Assembly: GCA_964539825.1 (NCBI GenBank)
Contig: CAZIKF010000026.1
Span: 5,802-69,801 of the forward strand
Direction: 5' to 3'
Length of the DNA: 64,000 bases
Source of the DNA: CAZIKF01 sp964539825
Lineage (GTDB): Bacteria > Muiribacteriota > UBA6191
The position numbers and the translations under genes are program-made. The stretch's first letter is position 1. Every line of letters begins with the position of its first letter. The notes under the pieces are model-generated. The model was not told the origin of the DNA, searched no databases, and was given only the letters and a program-made list of their open reading frames with translations. This document shows positions 18,094 to 28,600 of this stretch, in pieces.

Positions 18094-21018
18094 ATGACAG
18101 ACATTGTTTCCCTGATTGAATTAGCCAGTTCAGACATGGACCTCCGGACCCGGGTTGACGCAATCCAGGAGATCGCCAAACAGGCTACGATGGAGACACC
18201 AGAAGCGATTGAGTTTCTGAACCGCGTAGCTAAATATGAGCTGGGTGCCGAGCTGGCGGCATACGGCCAGACATCACTCTATCACCTCAAAGAAAGGTAT
18301 CCGGGACTAAAAAATCTTGAGGGTCCTCTTGGTGCCGAAAATTCTGCCTATGAACGCTTATCCGATGATAGTTTCGAACAGCGTCTTCGAGCGATTGAGT
18401 ATTTCGAGTGCGAAGGTATCACAAGCTCCGTCCCCGAACTCATAAAGCGATTAAAAATTGAGCATCATCCCCATGTGATTTCTAAACTCACCAAGACCCT
18501 GGGATTGCTTGGAGCTGAATTTGATAATGAGGAAGTCTTCAATGTTCTGGTTCCCTTTCTAAAACATAAGGATGAGAGGATCCGCGCTAATACTATTCAG
18601 GGGATGGGGGGGCTTCAATCCAATCGAAAAATTCCCATGCTGCTCGACGCATTGATGCTTGATAAGGAGGAACGGGTCCAGAACATGGCATCTGTGGTTT
18701 TGAGCCTGGAGAACGTCGAGACCACTTTGGTTCTTCTGAAAGAGAAGCTTGAGAGTGGAGACCCCGAAGTTTTTGAAATGGCTATGGCGGCTCTCAAAGA
18801 AATTGAACGACCTGAAGCCTGGGCACTTTATGACTCCTATAAGGAAAATGTTCAGAAAATAAAAACGGAACAGGCCTTTCGTGAGGCAATCGATCTGGAT
18901 TGGGACGAGGAGGAGGATGAAATACCAGATTTCTCCGCTGAGATGGATGATGCGGAGACTTTTGAGGAGTTGCCAGAAATTAAAGTAGATTCCAGCGAGG
19001 CACCGAATTCCACACCAGAGTTGATTCCTGTGGAAAGCCTGGTTGAAGAACAGGAGCCCATTCAAACCTTTCCATCTCCCCCAGAATCCTCACCGCCACC
19101 CCCGATCTCCTCACCGCCACCCCCGATCTCCTCACCCCCGCCCCTGGTATCCGCACCGCCGCCCCCGGTCTCTTCACCCCCGCCTCCTCAATTAAGCCCT
19201 GTACCCGCAGAAGCCGGTAGCCACGAGCACGAACAGGTGCAATATGCCTATAATCCGGCGATGTCGGAGACATATCAGCACCCCCCTGAAGAAGAACAAT
19301 CCCTACCTTCAGAAGAGGATTCGGTACCCGAGTTTAAAATTTTTGACAAGCCAAAACCAGCGCGGGTGAAACCCAGTAAACCTAAGAAAAAATCAAGAAG
19401 ACAATCCGGTCGGAAAGAGCCGCTTTATGATGGCTTTTTCGGATTTGTGGGCTACTTCCTTCGTAAGCTTTTTTTTGCAGGGGTCCTTGGTGGATTAGCG
19501 GTTCTCTATCTTCGTTATGAAAAGGAAATTGTAAAATTTTCCTACGTTGAAATTGAGTCCTACAAGGCCGGACGGGGGATCCTTTTTGCGAAACTTCCTC
19601 CTCCTAAGAAAAAACAGTGGGTAAGTAGAAAAGATGATAAAAGTGAGCTGGAAACTGCGCAGACGGCTGAGGGCCAGACCCCACAAAAGACAGGACCACA
19701 GGATCAACAGCCTGGTAAGTCAGAGCAGCCTCCAGAAAAAATACAGACAACGGATGGCAAAGCATCTGGCCCAGAGATTCCACACCTACAGATAGACAGC
19801 ATTGCCGCAAGGACCCATCAGCCACCCACCATCAAACTTTCCCGGAGAAAGGGTAAGAAGGATCTCTCTTCTTTAGATGGATTCACCCGTCATACCTATT
19901 CAAATGGAGACCGCTACATCGGCACGTTTCGCTCAGGAAAGCGAAATGGAGAAGGTAGTTTATTCTACATGAACGGTGAGGTGTATGTAGGGCAGTGGAA
20001 AAACAATCAATTTGATGGTCAGGGGACCTATACATGGCCAGGAGGTGACCGATTCGTAGGCAGTTTTATGGATGGAAAGCGAAACGGAAAAGGGGTCTTC
20101 AACTGGGTCAATGGAGAGAGCTTTGAAGGTGAATATACCCAGGGAATGCGCTCGGGAATAGGAAAAATGTCCTTTTCCAATGGTGAAGTTTATGAAGGGG
20201 AGTGGAAAGAAGATCTTTTCCATGGGGCCGGGGTTTACACTTTCAGCGATGGGAGCATCTACGAGGGCAACTATGAAGAAGGCCAGGTCCATGGAGAAGG
20301 CAGGTATGTATATAGCAATGGAAGAATCTACGAAGGGGAGTTTCAAGCAGGGAAGAGACAAGGGCAAGGTCGGATGGTTTTTCCCAATGGAGAGCTCTAT
20401 GAAGGAGCCTGGCAAGAGGATGACTACTATGGGAAAGGTGCCTATCGATGGGCCTCAGGAGATTGGTATAGAGGTGATTGGCAGAACGGAAAAATGCATG
20501 GTTCGGGATTGTATCACTGGGTAAATGGCGATGAGTATGAAGGTGAGTACATCCAAGATAGGCCCAATGGCCGGGGGGAGCTGATGTACCACAATGAAGG
20601 GCGCTATGTAGGGAGGTTCAAAGATGGTCTTCGAGAGGGTGAAGGAACCTATTATGCACCGGTGGGATATTCTTATTCAGGTTCCTGGAAATCGGGGAAA
20701 CGACATGGACTTGGTATTACCAAATGGTCAGATGGAGAGGGATATAGGGGCCAGTGGAAACATGGACTGGAACATGGAATGGGTAGATATACATGGGCTG
20801 GTGGTGAAAAGTACATCGGACAATGGAGGGATGGCTACAAGAACGGCCTGGGTACTTTCATCAGTTCCGACGGGCAGATACGGGAAGGATTATGGAAGGA
20901 CGATCAATTTGTTGGCTCGATACCCGGCGATATTCAGGAATGGAAGAAGGAGCTGAAGTTTATGAACTTTTTCTTCGAACGAACCAAAGAAAATAGAGTT
21001 CAGCCAACAGGATCATAA
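18094..21018 (+). CDS. HEAT repeat - proline-rich linker - transmembrane - MORN repeat protein
   Basis: The protein has 974 residues. Residues 1-270 are HEAT-like repeats (HKDERIRANTIQGMGG, KEERVQNMASVVLSLE). An acidic stretch follows, then a linker at about 325-370 of repeated SSPPPPI/VSSPPPP. Basic residues and one membrane segment lie near 450-475 (KLFFAGVLGGLAVLYLRY). From about 605 to 945 there are fourteen consecutive 23-residue MORN repeats (Y-x-G-x-W/F-xx-G-xx-x-G-x-G) plus a partial fifteenth. With positive charges before the helix, HEAT should be cytoplasmic and MORN periplasmic. MORN repeats often bind membranes or act as assembly scaffolds. Its end overlaps the convergent cytochrome gene by 59 bases. 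Confidence 0.9.
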   Translation: MTDIVSLIELASSDMDLRTRVDAIQEIAKQATMETPEAIEFLNRVAKYELGAELAAYGQTSLYHLKERYPGLKNLEGPLGAENSAYERLSDDSFEQRLRAIEYFECEGITSSVPELIKRLKIEHHPHVISKLTKTLGLLGAEFDNEEVFNVLVPFLKHKDERIRANTIQGMGGLQSNRKIPMLLDALMLDKEERVQNMASVVLSLENVETTLVLLKEKLESGDPEVFEMAMAALKEIERPEAWALYDSYKENVQKIKTEQAFREAIDLDWDEEEDEIPDFSAEMDDAETFEELPEIKVDSSEAPNSTPELIPVESLVEEQEPIQTFPSPPESSPPPPISSPPPPISSPPPLVSAPPPPVSSPPPPQLSPVPAEAGSHEHEQVQYAYNPAMSETYQHPPEEEQSLPSEEDSVPEFKIFDKPKPARVKPSKPKKKSRRQSGRKEPLYDGFFGFVGYFLRKLFFAGVLGGLAVLYLRYEKEIVKFSYVEIESYKAGRGILFAKLPPPKKKQWVSRKDDKSELETAQTAEGQTPQKTGPQDQQPGKSEQPPEKIQTTDGKASGPEIPHLQIDSIAARTHQPPTIKLSRRKGKKDLSSLDGFTRHTYSNGDRYIGTFRSGKRNGEGSLFYMNGEVYVGQWKNNQFDGQGTYTWPGGDRFVGSFMDGKRNGKGVFNWVNGESFEGEYTQGMRSGIGKMSFSNGEVYEGEWKEDLFHGAGVYTFSDGSIYEGNYEEGQVHGEGRYVYSNGRIYEGEFQAGKRQGQGRMVFPNGELYEGAWQEDDYYGKGAYRWASGDWYRGDWQNGKMHGSGLYHWVNGDEYEGEYIQDRPNGRGELMYHNEGRYVGRFKDGLREGEGTYYAPVGYSYSGSWKSGKRHGLGITKWSDGEGYRGQWKHGLEHGMGRYTWAGGEKYIGQWRDGYKNGLGTFISSDGQIREGLWKDDQFVGSIPGDIQEWKKELKFMNFFFERTKENRVQPTGS

Positions 21019-21673
21019 CCACGGATCCGGCCGTGATTCCCCCGCCCAATACAATTAGTGCCGATCCTGTCGGAACCGCCATCGTCAGGAACCAGGAACT
21101 GATATCGACTAAAACCCCCACGAATGGCAAAGACATGAGTATTCCTTTCACTCTTGCGGATAAAGGCGTAAACCAGAGACCCAGGGCCAGGGGCAGGATA
21201 AAAAGAGGAATCGCCAACATGTGAGGATGGGAAATCCGCAGGCGGCGGCGGATATAGGGCCAGTAAGAGAAAATGGCTTTAGCGCGTATTCCTTCATAGT
21301 TGGTATAGTCAGCAAAGGAAGCTTCTCCACCCTGCGAATGACAATCCACGCAAGAGAACTCCAAAATGGGCTGAAGGACCTTTTCGTATTGATCTTGAGG
21401 TGCCTTATCCTTCATAAATTGGTAAAAAGCTTCTCGGTCTTCCTCGGTTTCCACATATTTGGACATATTTGTATCTATAGCTCTGCGAAGAATGGGGACT
21501 TTCTTTACGTAAAAATGATCCTGGATATCCTGGTATGAAGGGAACAGTGAATTCGGGTCGCTCTTGACAGTCAAATTGAGGTATAGCTGAGCCTGCACTA
21601 CGCCCATGGCGATGCACAGCAAAAAAAACGTCACACAAAGTCGGACCGGGGTAGGCAGGTCAATCAGGTTCAC
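20960..21673 (-). CDS. membrane-bound c-type cytochrome-like protein
   Basis: The 237-residue protein has an N-terminal hydrophobic anchor or signal (about 10-30). A periplasmic domain carries one haem-c motif CVDCH (Cys108, Cys111, His112). Three or four membrane helices follow in residues 145-233 (PLFILPLALGLWF, GILMSLPFVGVLVDISSWF, GSALIVLGGGITAGSVVMILL). The order, with haem domain first and helices after, differs from small soluble cytochromes c. A role in electron transfer at the membrane is inferred; the partner is unknown. Its start overlaps the end of the upstream gene by four bases, which suggests translational coupling. Confidence 0.7.
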   Translation of the reverse strand: MNLIDLPTPVRLCVTFFLLCIAMGVVQAQLYLNLTVKSDPNSLFPSYQDIQDHFYVKKVPILRRAIDTNMSKYVETEEDREAFYQFMKDKAPQDQYEKVLQPILEFSCVDCHSQGGEASFADYTNYEGIRAKAIFSYWPYIRRRLRISHPHMLAIPLFILPLALGLWFTPLSARVKGILMSLPFVGVLVDISSWFLTMAVPTGSALIVLGGGITAGSVVMILLAELYFLWFVRRKSS

Positions 21674-22539
21674 AGAAGGATGAGTCCGATTAAAGCGATA
21701 TCCCAGACCGGTGAATAATAATAAGGATCATAATAAGGATCGAAGTAATCAGGCCCCCAATCCTCTTCAATGACCCTGGTTTCAATAATTTCCTCTTCCT
21801 CATCCTGATTTTCGGAAGCAAGTTGATCGGCCCTGTCATCCACTCGCTTCTGGTGTTCGTGAATTTTGCGCGCCAGGTCCATTCCCCCTTCGATCACATC
21901 CTTAATGACATCTTCTCCGCTGACAACACCTTCCTCATCTTCATACCCCAGTTCTTCATGGTGCAGGGACAGGTTGAGGATCTGGACGATCTCTTCAAAA
22001 ATTTCACCATAGACCGTTCGATGCTGCCAGGATTCACTTCCCGACACGACCGATCGGTCTTTAGGTTCTCGAAATCGCTTTTCCTTGAGAAAGGAAAGAA
22101 AGACCATTTCAAAAGGATTGATTCCTTTGAATTCGCATACCGTCACACGTAAATCGACAAATCGATCATCTTCAAGATAGTTCACGAATACATCCTCTTC
22201 GTAATCGAAACTCTTCTCAAATCCGAAAATCCCCTCTTCAAGGTCTACTGCGCAAAACACGTCATAAATTTTTACAAACTCCGTATATTTTTTAAGAAAG
22301 GTCTTATAGAGATTCTTTCCCTTGTCGGTAGGAAAGTAACAGGAGTCATCCCCTACATCCATAACCCCGTTTTTCACTAAAAAGTCAAAGATGTATTCAA
22401 GGTGGGTATCATCACCTTCCAACATGACTGGAAAAGCTCGATTCTTTTTCAGCATTTTGTCTAAAATTATAATGGAAATATAGGTGTGGAGTTCTTCTTG
22501 TTTGGGTAAAGAAAAACGTGAGTCATACTTCTTGGTCAT
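21670..22539 (-). CDS. acidic hypothetical protein with Tyr-rich C-terminus
   Basis: The ATG at 22539 is preceded by GGAG at the right distance; a TTG at 22551 would add four residues. Of 289 residues, the first ~90 look like helix-turn-helix or winged-helix-type packing (HLEYIFDFLVKNGVMDVGDDSCYFPTDKG). The middle is strongly acidic. The tail is rich in Tyr and Pro (FDPYYDPYYYSP), followed by a short hydrophobic end (WDIALIGLILL). I do not recognise a family. It overlaps the cytochrome gene by four bases, so the two probably act together. Confidence 0.6.
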   Translation of the reverse strand: MTKKYDSRFSLPKQEELHTYISIIILDKMLKKNRAFPVMLEGDDTHLEYIFDFLVKNGVMDVGDDSCYFPTDKGKNLYKTFLKKYTEFVKIYDVFCAVDLEEGIFGFEKSFDYEEDVFVNYLEDDRFVDLRVTVCEFKGINPFEMVFLSFLKEKRFREPKDRSVVSGSESWQHRTVYGEIFEEIVQILNLSLHHEELGYEDEEGVVSGEDVIKDVIEGGMDLARKIHEHQKRVDDRADQLASENQDEEEEIIETRVIEEDWGPDYFDPYYDPYYYSPVWDIALIGLILL

Positions 22540-22706
22540 GCTGGACTCCAATCGGCGGCTTGTACCTTTATGCCACCATTATACCGAAAACCTATTGGTT
22601 TGCCCGTCAGCCTTAAAAAATGCAAGTGTTTAGGTTGATTTCCGGCTCCTAACATGGGCTAAACTTGGTGTATTATATGAAGGTTCAACCAAGGAAATCA
22701 TCAAAG

Positions 22707-23276
22707 ATGAGTTTACTCAATAAGGAAGAATACCTCTCGGATCAAGACAGCGTAAATATGATGTATGAGTTCTCCGAGTTGATGGAGGAACTCATCGAAG
22801 CACGAAGTTATTTAGAGGGGCATCTGGAAGGATTGGAGAAAGAGGATTTTTTCTTCAAGTGTGAGGAGAGTTCCCTCGGGAGCATTGCGCAGTGTGTGGG
22901 TCATCTTGCCTATGTTCAAAAGGAGCTGGGAAAGAAGGCCGAGGCCGACTTTTCCTTTCGCCTGGACATTTATGACGAGTTGTTCTCCAATATTGATATA
23001 GAGGTGAAGGGTTCAGAATTACCTTCACAAGCGGAACTTCTTCGGTTTTCAAAGGAGATTCACGAAATTTTTTTAGAAGAATCCAGGTATAAGAAGAAAC
23101 CCGAATCTGTCTTTGTGCTGATCAACCAATATTACAATCATTGCCTGAGAATTGGAAAGATACTGGAAGCCATGGGTAAGGTTCCGCAAGCTCCCAGACC
23201 TGATTCTATAAGGGTTCGGCTCAGACTTCAGGAGGGTAGTCTGCCTTTGTATCACTTGCCGGTTTACGCCAATTAG
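22707..23276 (+). CDS. DinB-like four-helix-bundle protein
   Basis: I chose the ATG at 22707, which gives 189 residues. Earlier in-frame TTG (22665) and ATG (22677) codons lie around a possible -10 (TATTAT) and lack a better ribosome site. The pattern resembles the DinB/YfiT superfamily: a helix with SIAQCVGHLAYVQ in the position of the first metal-binding His, and a last helix YYNHCLRIGKIL in the place of the H-xxx-H/IGQ motif. Members bind divalent metal and often act in thiol-dependent or unknown reactions. It is followed after two bases by an M50-type protease gene. Confidence 0.55.
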   Translation: MSLLNKEEYLSDQDSVNMMYEFSELMEELIEARSYLEGHLEGLEKEDFFFKCEESSLGSIAQCVGHLAYVQKELGKKAEADFSFRLDIYDELFSNIDIEVKGSELPSQAELLRFSKEIHEIFLEESRYKKKPESVFVLINQYYNHCLRIGKILEAMGKVPQAPRPDSIRVRLRLQEGSLPLYHLPVYAN

Positions 23277-23278
23277 CG

Positions 23279-23950
23279 ATGCGTAAATTCCTTTTCTTAT
23301 TGATTCCCCTGACCGTGGTGATTCTCCTCTGGAATAGCGTTTTTCTATATCCACTCAAACTCTTAGTGGTTTTTTTTCACGAATCTTCCCATGCCCTGAT
23401 GACTATAATCACCGGGGGCAGGGTACATGAAATGGTGGTTAGCGCACTGCAAGGCGGTCATGTTAAATCCAGCGGCGGGATTCGATTTCTTACCCTGAGC
23501 GCCGGTTATCTTGGCTCCTTATGCTGGGGAGCATTGATTTATTTATTGGCAGCCTGCACAAGAAGAGATCGAGAAGTGATGTTTTCTCTGGGTCTGGTGG
23601 TGACTGGATTGACTCTCTTCTATATGTCGCCCTTTAAGGGTGGTGTCGGGGCTAGCTGGGGGTATCTTTTTTGCCTTCTCACCGGCGTTTTCCTGGTATT
23701 TTCCGCCAGAAAGCTCAGCGATAGATTCAATGATATGCTCCTGCGGATCATTGGACTAACCTCTATGATATATGCACCATTAGACATCTACAGTGACGTA
23801 TTGCTGCGGTCTTATCTTCGCTCAGACGCCCGTATGTTGGCAGAAGAAATCGGCGGAACAACAGTTTTTTGGGGCATCTCATGGGTGCTTATCAGCCTGG
23901 TGGTTGTAGCCCTTGTCGTTCGGGTAGGCTTGAAGAATGAGGCGGAATGA
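23279..23950 (+). CDS. M50B-like membrane metalloprotease
   Basis: The 223-residue polytopic membrane protein has the zinc motif H34-E35-S-S-H38 in a membrane helix (LLVVFFHESSHALM). A Gly-rich LSAGYLGSLCWG helix and a late conserved region follow (YAPLDIYSDVLL ... RSDARMLAEE), as in the peptidase M50B-like family (PF13398). These proteins resemble site-2 proteases but lack a PDZ domain; their substrates are mostly unknown. It starts two bases after the DinB-like gene and is probably co-transcribed with it. Confidence 0.8.
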   Translation: MRKFLFLLIPLTVVILLWNSVFLYPLKLLVVFFHESSHALMTIITGGRVHEMVVSALQGGHVKSSGGIRFLTLSAGYLGSLCWGALIYLLAACTRRDREVMFSLGLVVTGLTLFYMSPFKGGVGASWGYLFCLLTGVFLVFSARKLSDRFNDMLLRIIGLTSMIYAPLDIYSDVLLRSYLRSDARMLAEEIGGTTVFWGISWVLISLVVVALVVRVGLKNEAE

Positions 23951-24006
23951 GCAAAGAATTAAGACAATAGTGCTCTGCCCTTATCTCATTTGATTCCTCT
24001 GATTCT

Positions 24007-24023
24007 TGGAATCTATGATTCCA
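24007..24023. promoter_or_regulatory. short inverted repeat before the oxidoreductase gene
   Basis: TGGAATC-TAT-GATTCCA is a perfect 7-bp inverted repeat with a 3-base centre, about 55 bases before the ATG at 24078. It could be an operator half-site pair or a small hairpin. No protein partner can be named. Confidence 0.25.
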
Positions 24024-24077
24024 CAATCAATTGGTTTAGGATGATTTTCCAAATTCTTTGAATAGGGAGGCGACTCA

Positions 24078-25682
24078 ATGAGCACTTCACAATTTGATGC
24101 CATCATAATTGGTGCCGGGCATAATGGTCTGGTGACGGCTGGATATTTAGCCAAAGCAGGTCTGAAAGTCGCGGTGTTTGAGCGCAGAGAGGTTGTTGGG
24201 GGGTGTGCGGTAACGCAGGAGACCTGGCCGGGTTTTAAGGTGTCGAGCCTATCTTACGTGAATAGTCTGTTCAAACCAGAGATCGTTAAGGACCTGGAAC
24301 TGAAAAAATTTGGATTTGAAATGCTGCCGAGAATACCTTCCAGTTTCTCTCCTTTTCCTGATGGACGTTATCTCATCCTGGGGCCGGACCAGAAGCAGAA
24401 CCAGGAGCAAATCTCCAAGTTCAGCACCAAAGACGCAGCCCGCTATCCTGAGTATGAAGCCGGTCTGGATGAACTTTCCGGGATCCTGGAACCAATGATG
24501 GATCTTATCCCCCCCAATCCTGGAAAGCTTAGCCTTTCCGATTTAAGCACCTACGGTCTCTTTGCATTGAAGCGTAGAAAAGAGTTGGCCCAGGGGTGGG
24601 ATCGCATCGTGAGAATTATGTCCGGGTCAGCCACGGATTTTCTGAATCAGTGGTTTGAGAGTGAAGAACTAAAGGTAACCCTGGCAACAGACGCCGTAAT
24701 AGGAGCTAATGCCAGCCCGAGTATGCCCGGTACGGCTTATGTGCTTTTTCATCATGTGATGGGAGAGTGTAATGGTGTACGAGGTGTGTGGGGATACATG
24801 CGTGGCGGGATGGGGGGATTAAGTGAAAGCCTGGCAAGTTCTTGCCGCTCCAGAGGCGTGGAGATTTTTACCGGTAAAGGTGTAGGAAAAATCCTTACTC
24901 AAGGTGGACGAGCCACCGGGGTCTGTGATTCTGAGGGAAATGAGTTCAGGGCTAAAATGGTGATTTCCAACGCCGATCCAAATGTAACCTTTCGCAAATT
25001 AATGCAAAGAGATGAATTGCCTGCGGAGTTTCTCAGCCAGGTGGAAGGGATCAACTACGACAGTGCCTCTGTAAAAATTAATCTTGCCCTTGGGGAGCTT
25101 CCCGATTTCAAGGCATGTCCAGGAAAGACCCCATCTGCATGGCACAAGGGAACAATCCATCTCTGCCCATCTCTTCAGTACCTCGAGGATGCTTATGCAG
25201 ATTCCGTGGCGGGTAGACCCTCTCAGGCTCCTATTCTTGAGTGCACGATCCCCAGCGTACTTGATAATACACTTGCGCCGGAGGGTAAGCACATCATGAA
25301 TATTTTCTCCCAATACGGCCCCTATTCTCTGAGAGAAGGACTGGATTGGAAAGAAGAGAAGGAGAAGTATGCCGATCGGGTTATGAAAATTCTCTACGAG
25401 TACGCGCCCAATCTTCGCTCTGCGGTATTACACCGAGAAGTAATCACACCACTAGATCTGGAACAGGAATATTCCCTGACGGGAGGCAATCTTTTCCATG
25501 GGAGAATGACTCTCGACCAGATGTTTTTTATGAGACCTGTTCCCGGATACGCCGATCACCGTACTCCTGTGCGAGGTCTGTATATGTGTGGGAGTGGGAC
25601 TCATCCTGGAGGAGGCGTGATGGGAACTCCTGGAAAGAATGCGAGCAGGGTGATTTTACAGGACTTTCGCAAGGGGATATAA
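24078..25682 (+). CDS. FAD-dependent oxidoreductase, phytoene-desaturase / PYROXD2-like
   Basis: The 534-residue protein has the dinucleotide-binding motif IIIGAGHNGLVTAGYLA (G12-x-G14-xx-G17) and the ERREVVGG extension. Its C-terminal FAD segment is PVRGLYMCGSGTHPGGGVMG, typical of the phytoene dehydrogenase and PYROXD2 groups. Full length agrees with PYROXD2-type enzymes (about 530-580 residues). The natural substrate is not known for most of these; no carotenoid genes are nearby, so calling it a phytoene desaturase is not supported. GGGAGGCG precedes the start. The next gene follows 12 bases later. Confidence 0.85.
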   Translation: MSTSQFDAIIIGAGHNGLVTAGYLAKAGLKVAVFERREVVGGCAVTQETWPGFKVSSLSYVNSLFKPEIVKDLELKKFGFEMLPRIPSSFSPFPDGRYLILGPDQKQNQEQISKFSTKDAARYPEYEAGLDELSGILEPMMDLIPPNPGKLSLSDLSTYGLFALKRRKELAQGWDRIVRIMSGSATDFLNQWFESEELKVTLATDAVIGANASPSMPGTAYVLFHHVMGECNGVRGVWGYMRGGMGGLSESLASSCRSRGVEIFTGKGVGKILTQGGRATGVCDSEGNEFRAKMVISNADPNVTFRKLMQRDELPAEFLSQVEGINYDSASVKINLALGELPDFKACPGKTPSAWHKGTIHLCPSLQYLEDAYADSVAGRPSQAPILECTIPSVLDNTLAPEGKHIMNIFSQYGPYSLREGLDWKEEKEKYADRVMKILYEYAPNLRSAVLHREVITPLDLEQEYSLTGGNLFHGRMTLDQMFFMRPVPGYADHRTPVRGLYMCGSGTHPGGGVMGTPGKNASRVILQDFRKGI

Positions 25683-25694
25683 GGTCCTGAATCC

Positions 25695-28600
25695 ATGAAA
25701 ATTCATCTTTTCAATGGGCTTAAGCGTGTCCATGAGTTAAGGGAAAGATGCCTTCGCAACGGAGGTCAATATAAGGGCATTGATCTTGAGACTCTTCATC
25801 AATTAGAGAAAATACTCCTGGATCAGCTTCCCCGGATTTCAGCGTCAGGTTCTACCGACAAAGAGAGGGAGGAAATAGGCCAGCTCCTGCAGGAGAATTT
25901 ATCTGCCTATGGGCACCAGCCACCAGTTTTTTCCCATATTCTGGAAGTATTGTACCCCGAGCCAGGGAGCCGTATTCCACCTGCTCAAACTCCACCTGCT
26001 GAGGCAATACTTCCCCACTCTGGCGTACCCATTCCTCCGGTGAGCTCGCCCAGGTTAAAAGAAGAAGCTCAAAAGGAGCCTGATAAATCCTCAGGAGTCT
26101 TAGAGAAGGTCTGGGAGACATTTCGAGATGAATTAAGCGTGAATTGGTTCTTGTTTTTGGGAGCGTTTCTACTCTTTGGAGCTGGAATCTTCTACACCTT
26201 GTTCTGGTGGCAGCAATTTCAATCCCTCGAACAGTTTATGTTAACCCTTTGCGGGCTCTTGCTTGTTGCGTCTATGGAATGGGGGCTTCGCAAGGGTATG
26301 AATCTTATCCAGTCACCACGCATCTTCGCTGGAATTTTATGCTTTTCCTTTCCTATGGTGCTCTCGGTTCATCTGGCCCTGGATCCCCTATACTTTTTCA
26401 TCACCCTGGGCGGCTCTCTCTTTCTTTTGGAGCCGTTACGAAGGCATTATGCCCCGGACTTCAAACGGCTCCTGCCAGCCTACTTGTTATTGTGCCTCCT
26501 GTTCCCTTTGACCAGCCTGGTTACCTATAAGTTTCAATCCCTCTTACTCATAGGTTCCGGCTCCTTGTTTATATGGCTGATTTTCTTACTCCAAAAGGGA
26601 GTACAAAGGCTGCCATGGACCCTGTTTCTCTCTTTGTCGTGGACCCTGTTTTGTGCTTACTTACCTGTTCTGGACCCTGTCAGCAGCGGGGGAATTCTCT
26701 ATCTTTTCATCTTGGCCAGAGTTCTGTTTCCTCGTTTGGAAAATAGTGCCCATCTCTCTTTTATCTACGGAGCTTATGGTTTGAATCTGGCAGTTTGTCT
26801 GGTAGCGGGCTCTCATGCTTTGCTCTATGCAAGTTCCTTATTTCTTGTCTATGCCATTCATCGAGCAAATCGTTTTGATACCCACCCGCTCAGATCTTTG
26901 CTTGGTCTGGGCCTTGGTTCGATACTATGGTTTTTGCTGCCATCTTTTTTAGAACTTTTAAGTATCCAACCTTCGATTCAGCAAAGACTATTCGTACTAC
27001 CCTTTCTCATTTGGTTCCAGATTTTTTGGTGTAGGCGCTGGGGTGTTGAAGGGATCTCACAAATCTTGGTTTTTACCTGGTTTCTTTTACTTGGAGTTTT
27101 CGACTACCAGGAAGGCTTACGAGTTCATTGCGCCATTTTTGCCGCTGGACTTTTCCTTGTCCGCCAAAAGGATCGCCGTCCCCTGATCGATTTGGAAATC
27201 GGACTTATTCTGGCCAGGGGTTGTTTCAGGGAGTTAAGTCCTGGATTCGCGTTTGAGACTCTCACAGGGATTTTTCTCTGTTTGGCCTGCCTTCCCTTTG
27301 CAAGGAATCGTAGTTGGAATCCAATGTCACGGCTAGCGTTGGTTCTCTGCTTCTTAGGCTCAATGAAAGCCTTCTGGCACTTTATCTCTATAGGCCCATC
27401 CATTGACTGGCTCTTTTGGTTTTCCGCTTTCCCGGGAAGGCAAATTGTCTTACCTGAACACCTCGTCCTAAAGCTGGTAATTTTCACTATCACCAGCTTT
27501 TTACTGATCGTTTTGGAGAGGCGCTATCTGGCGCAATTCTTACACTTTTTCGTCTTGGAAACCACGGCACTAATCATTCTACAGTGGCTGAGGCCCGAAT
27601 TCGGTTTTGAGTTTGGTTTTCTCTTTGCGCAGGTTTTTATTCTGATCTGGATGCATCCCTGTTGGATTCGTAAATTTTCTGGGATACGCCCCGGGGAATC
27701 AACCCTGGTGGACTCAATACAAAGTTATTTAGTGCTCCTTGTATTTGTAGGCTCCTTACCAGGACTTTTGCTTAGTTCAGTCTATGCCTTGCCTTCTCTA
27801 TTGTTGGCAAAAGCCTACCATCGGGCTCAAATTTTCTATGCCAGTCTCGGATTGTTTTTGCTCTCCTTATTGGGTTTACGCGAAGATCTGGTTCTTAGCT
27901 CGTCCCTCTCCAAAATCTCTACGCTGCCGGCCATGTTTAATCATCCCGAATCGATTTTGGCTTCCTTTCGGTCGGGAGGAATTCCCCTGTGGATTTGCTG
28001 CGTGATCTCTGCCTTGTTTCTGCTAGGAGCGTCTAAAAATACCTGGACCCGGTTTTTGGTCAAAACGCCTTTCTGGCTCCCGGGTGATCTTAGAATTCCA
28101 GCGATTGGCTTCGCCTGTTTGGCACTTCCATTCTGGCTCTTCCATCTTTCTTCACCGGGACTCAATGTTGCGATCCTATCCCTCATGATGCTATTGGGGC
28201 TCATAGGCGCCTTCATGCTGATCTTGGATTTGGAATTGGCGGGTCTTCTGCTCATACCGGTTTGGCTCGGCTTCCTGTGGCATGGTCCCCTGGATGGTGA
28301 TGGCAGGTTGGTTGAAGTCGTGATCTCGCTGCTTCTCTTTCTCATCCTCAGTTCCCGTTTTTTTGCCACCGATTCATCCTGGAAGCTTCTTAGCCTGGCT
28401 GGATTTTTATCCCTTTTTGTGGTCACCACTGAAGCCATTGTGAACTTTGTCCAGCAGAATCTTCAAATCCAGTGGATTCTGGCTCTACTCGTCCTTGGAG
28501 CTTACCTCTACTCCCTACGCATAAGAGCGGTATGGGGAACCGGTTTGATCATGCTGTGCGGGATTTTAATCAATACCATCCAGTTTAGTTATTGGGGTCC

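Noticed and set aside
24078..25682. Phytoene desaturase for carotenoid synthesis
   Set aside because: The family fits, but no crtB or other carotenoid gene is near and PYROXD2-like length and motifs fit better.
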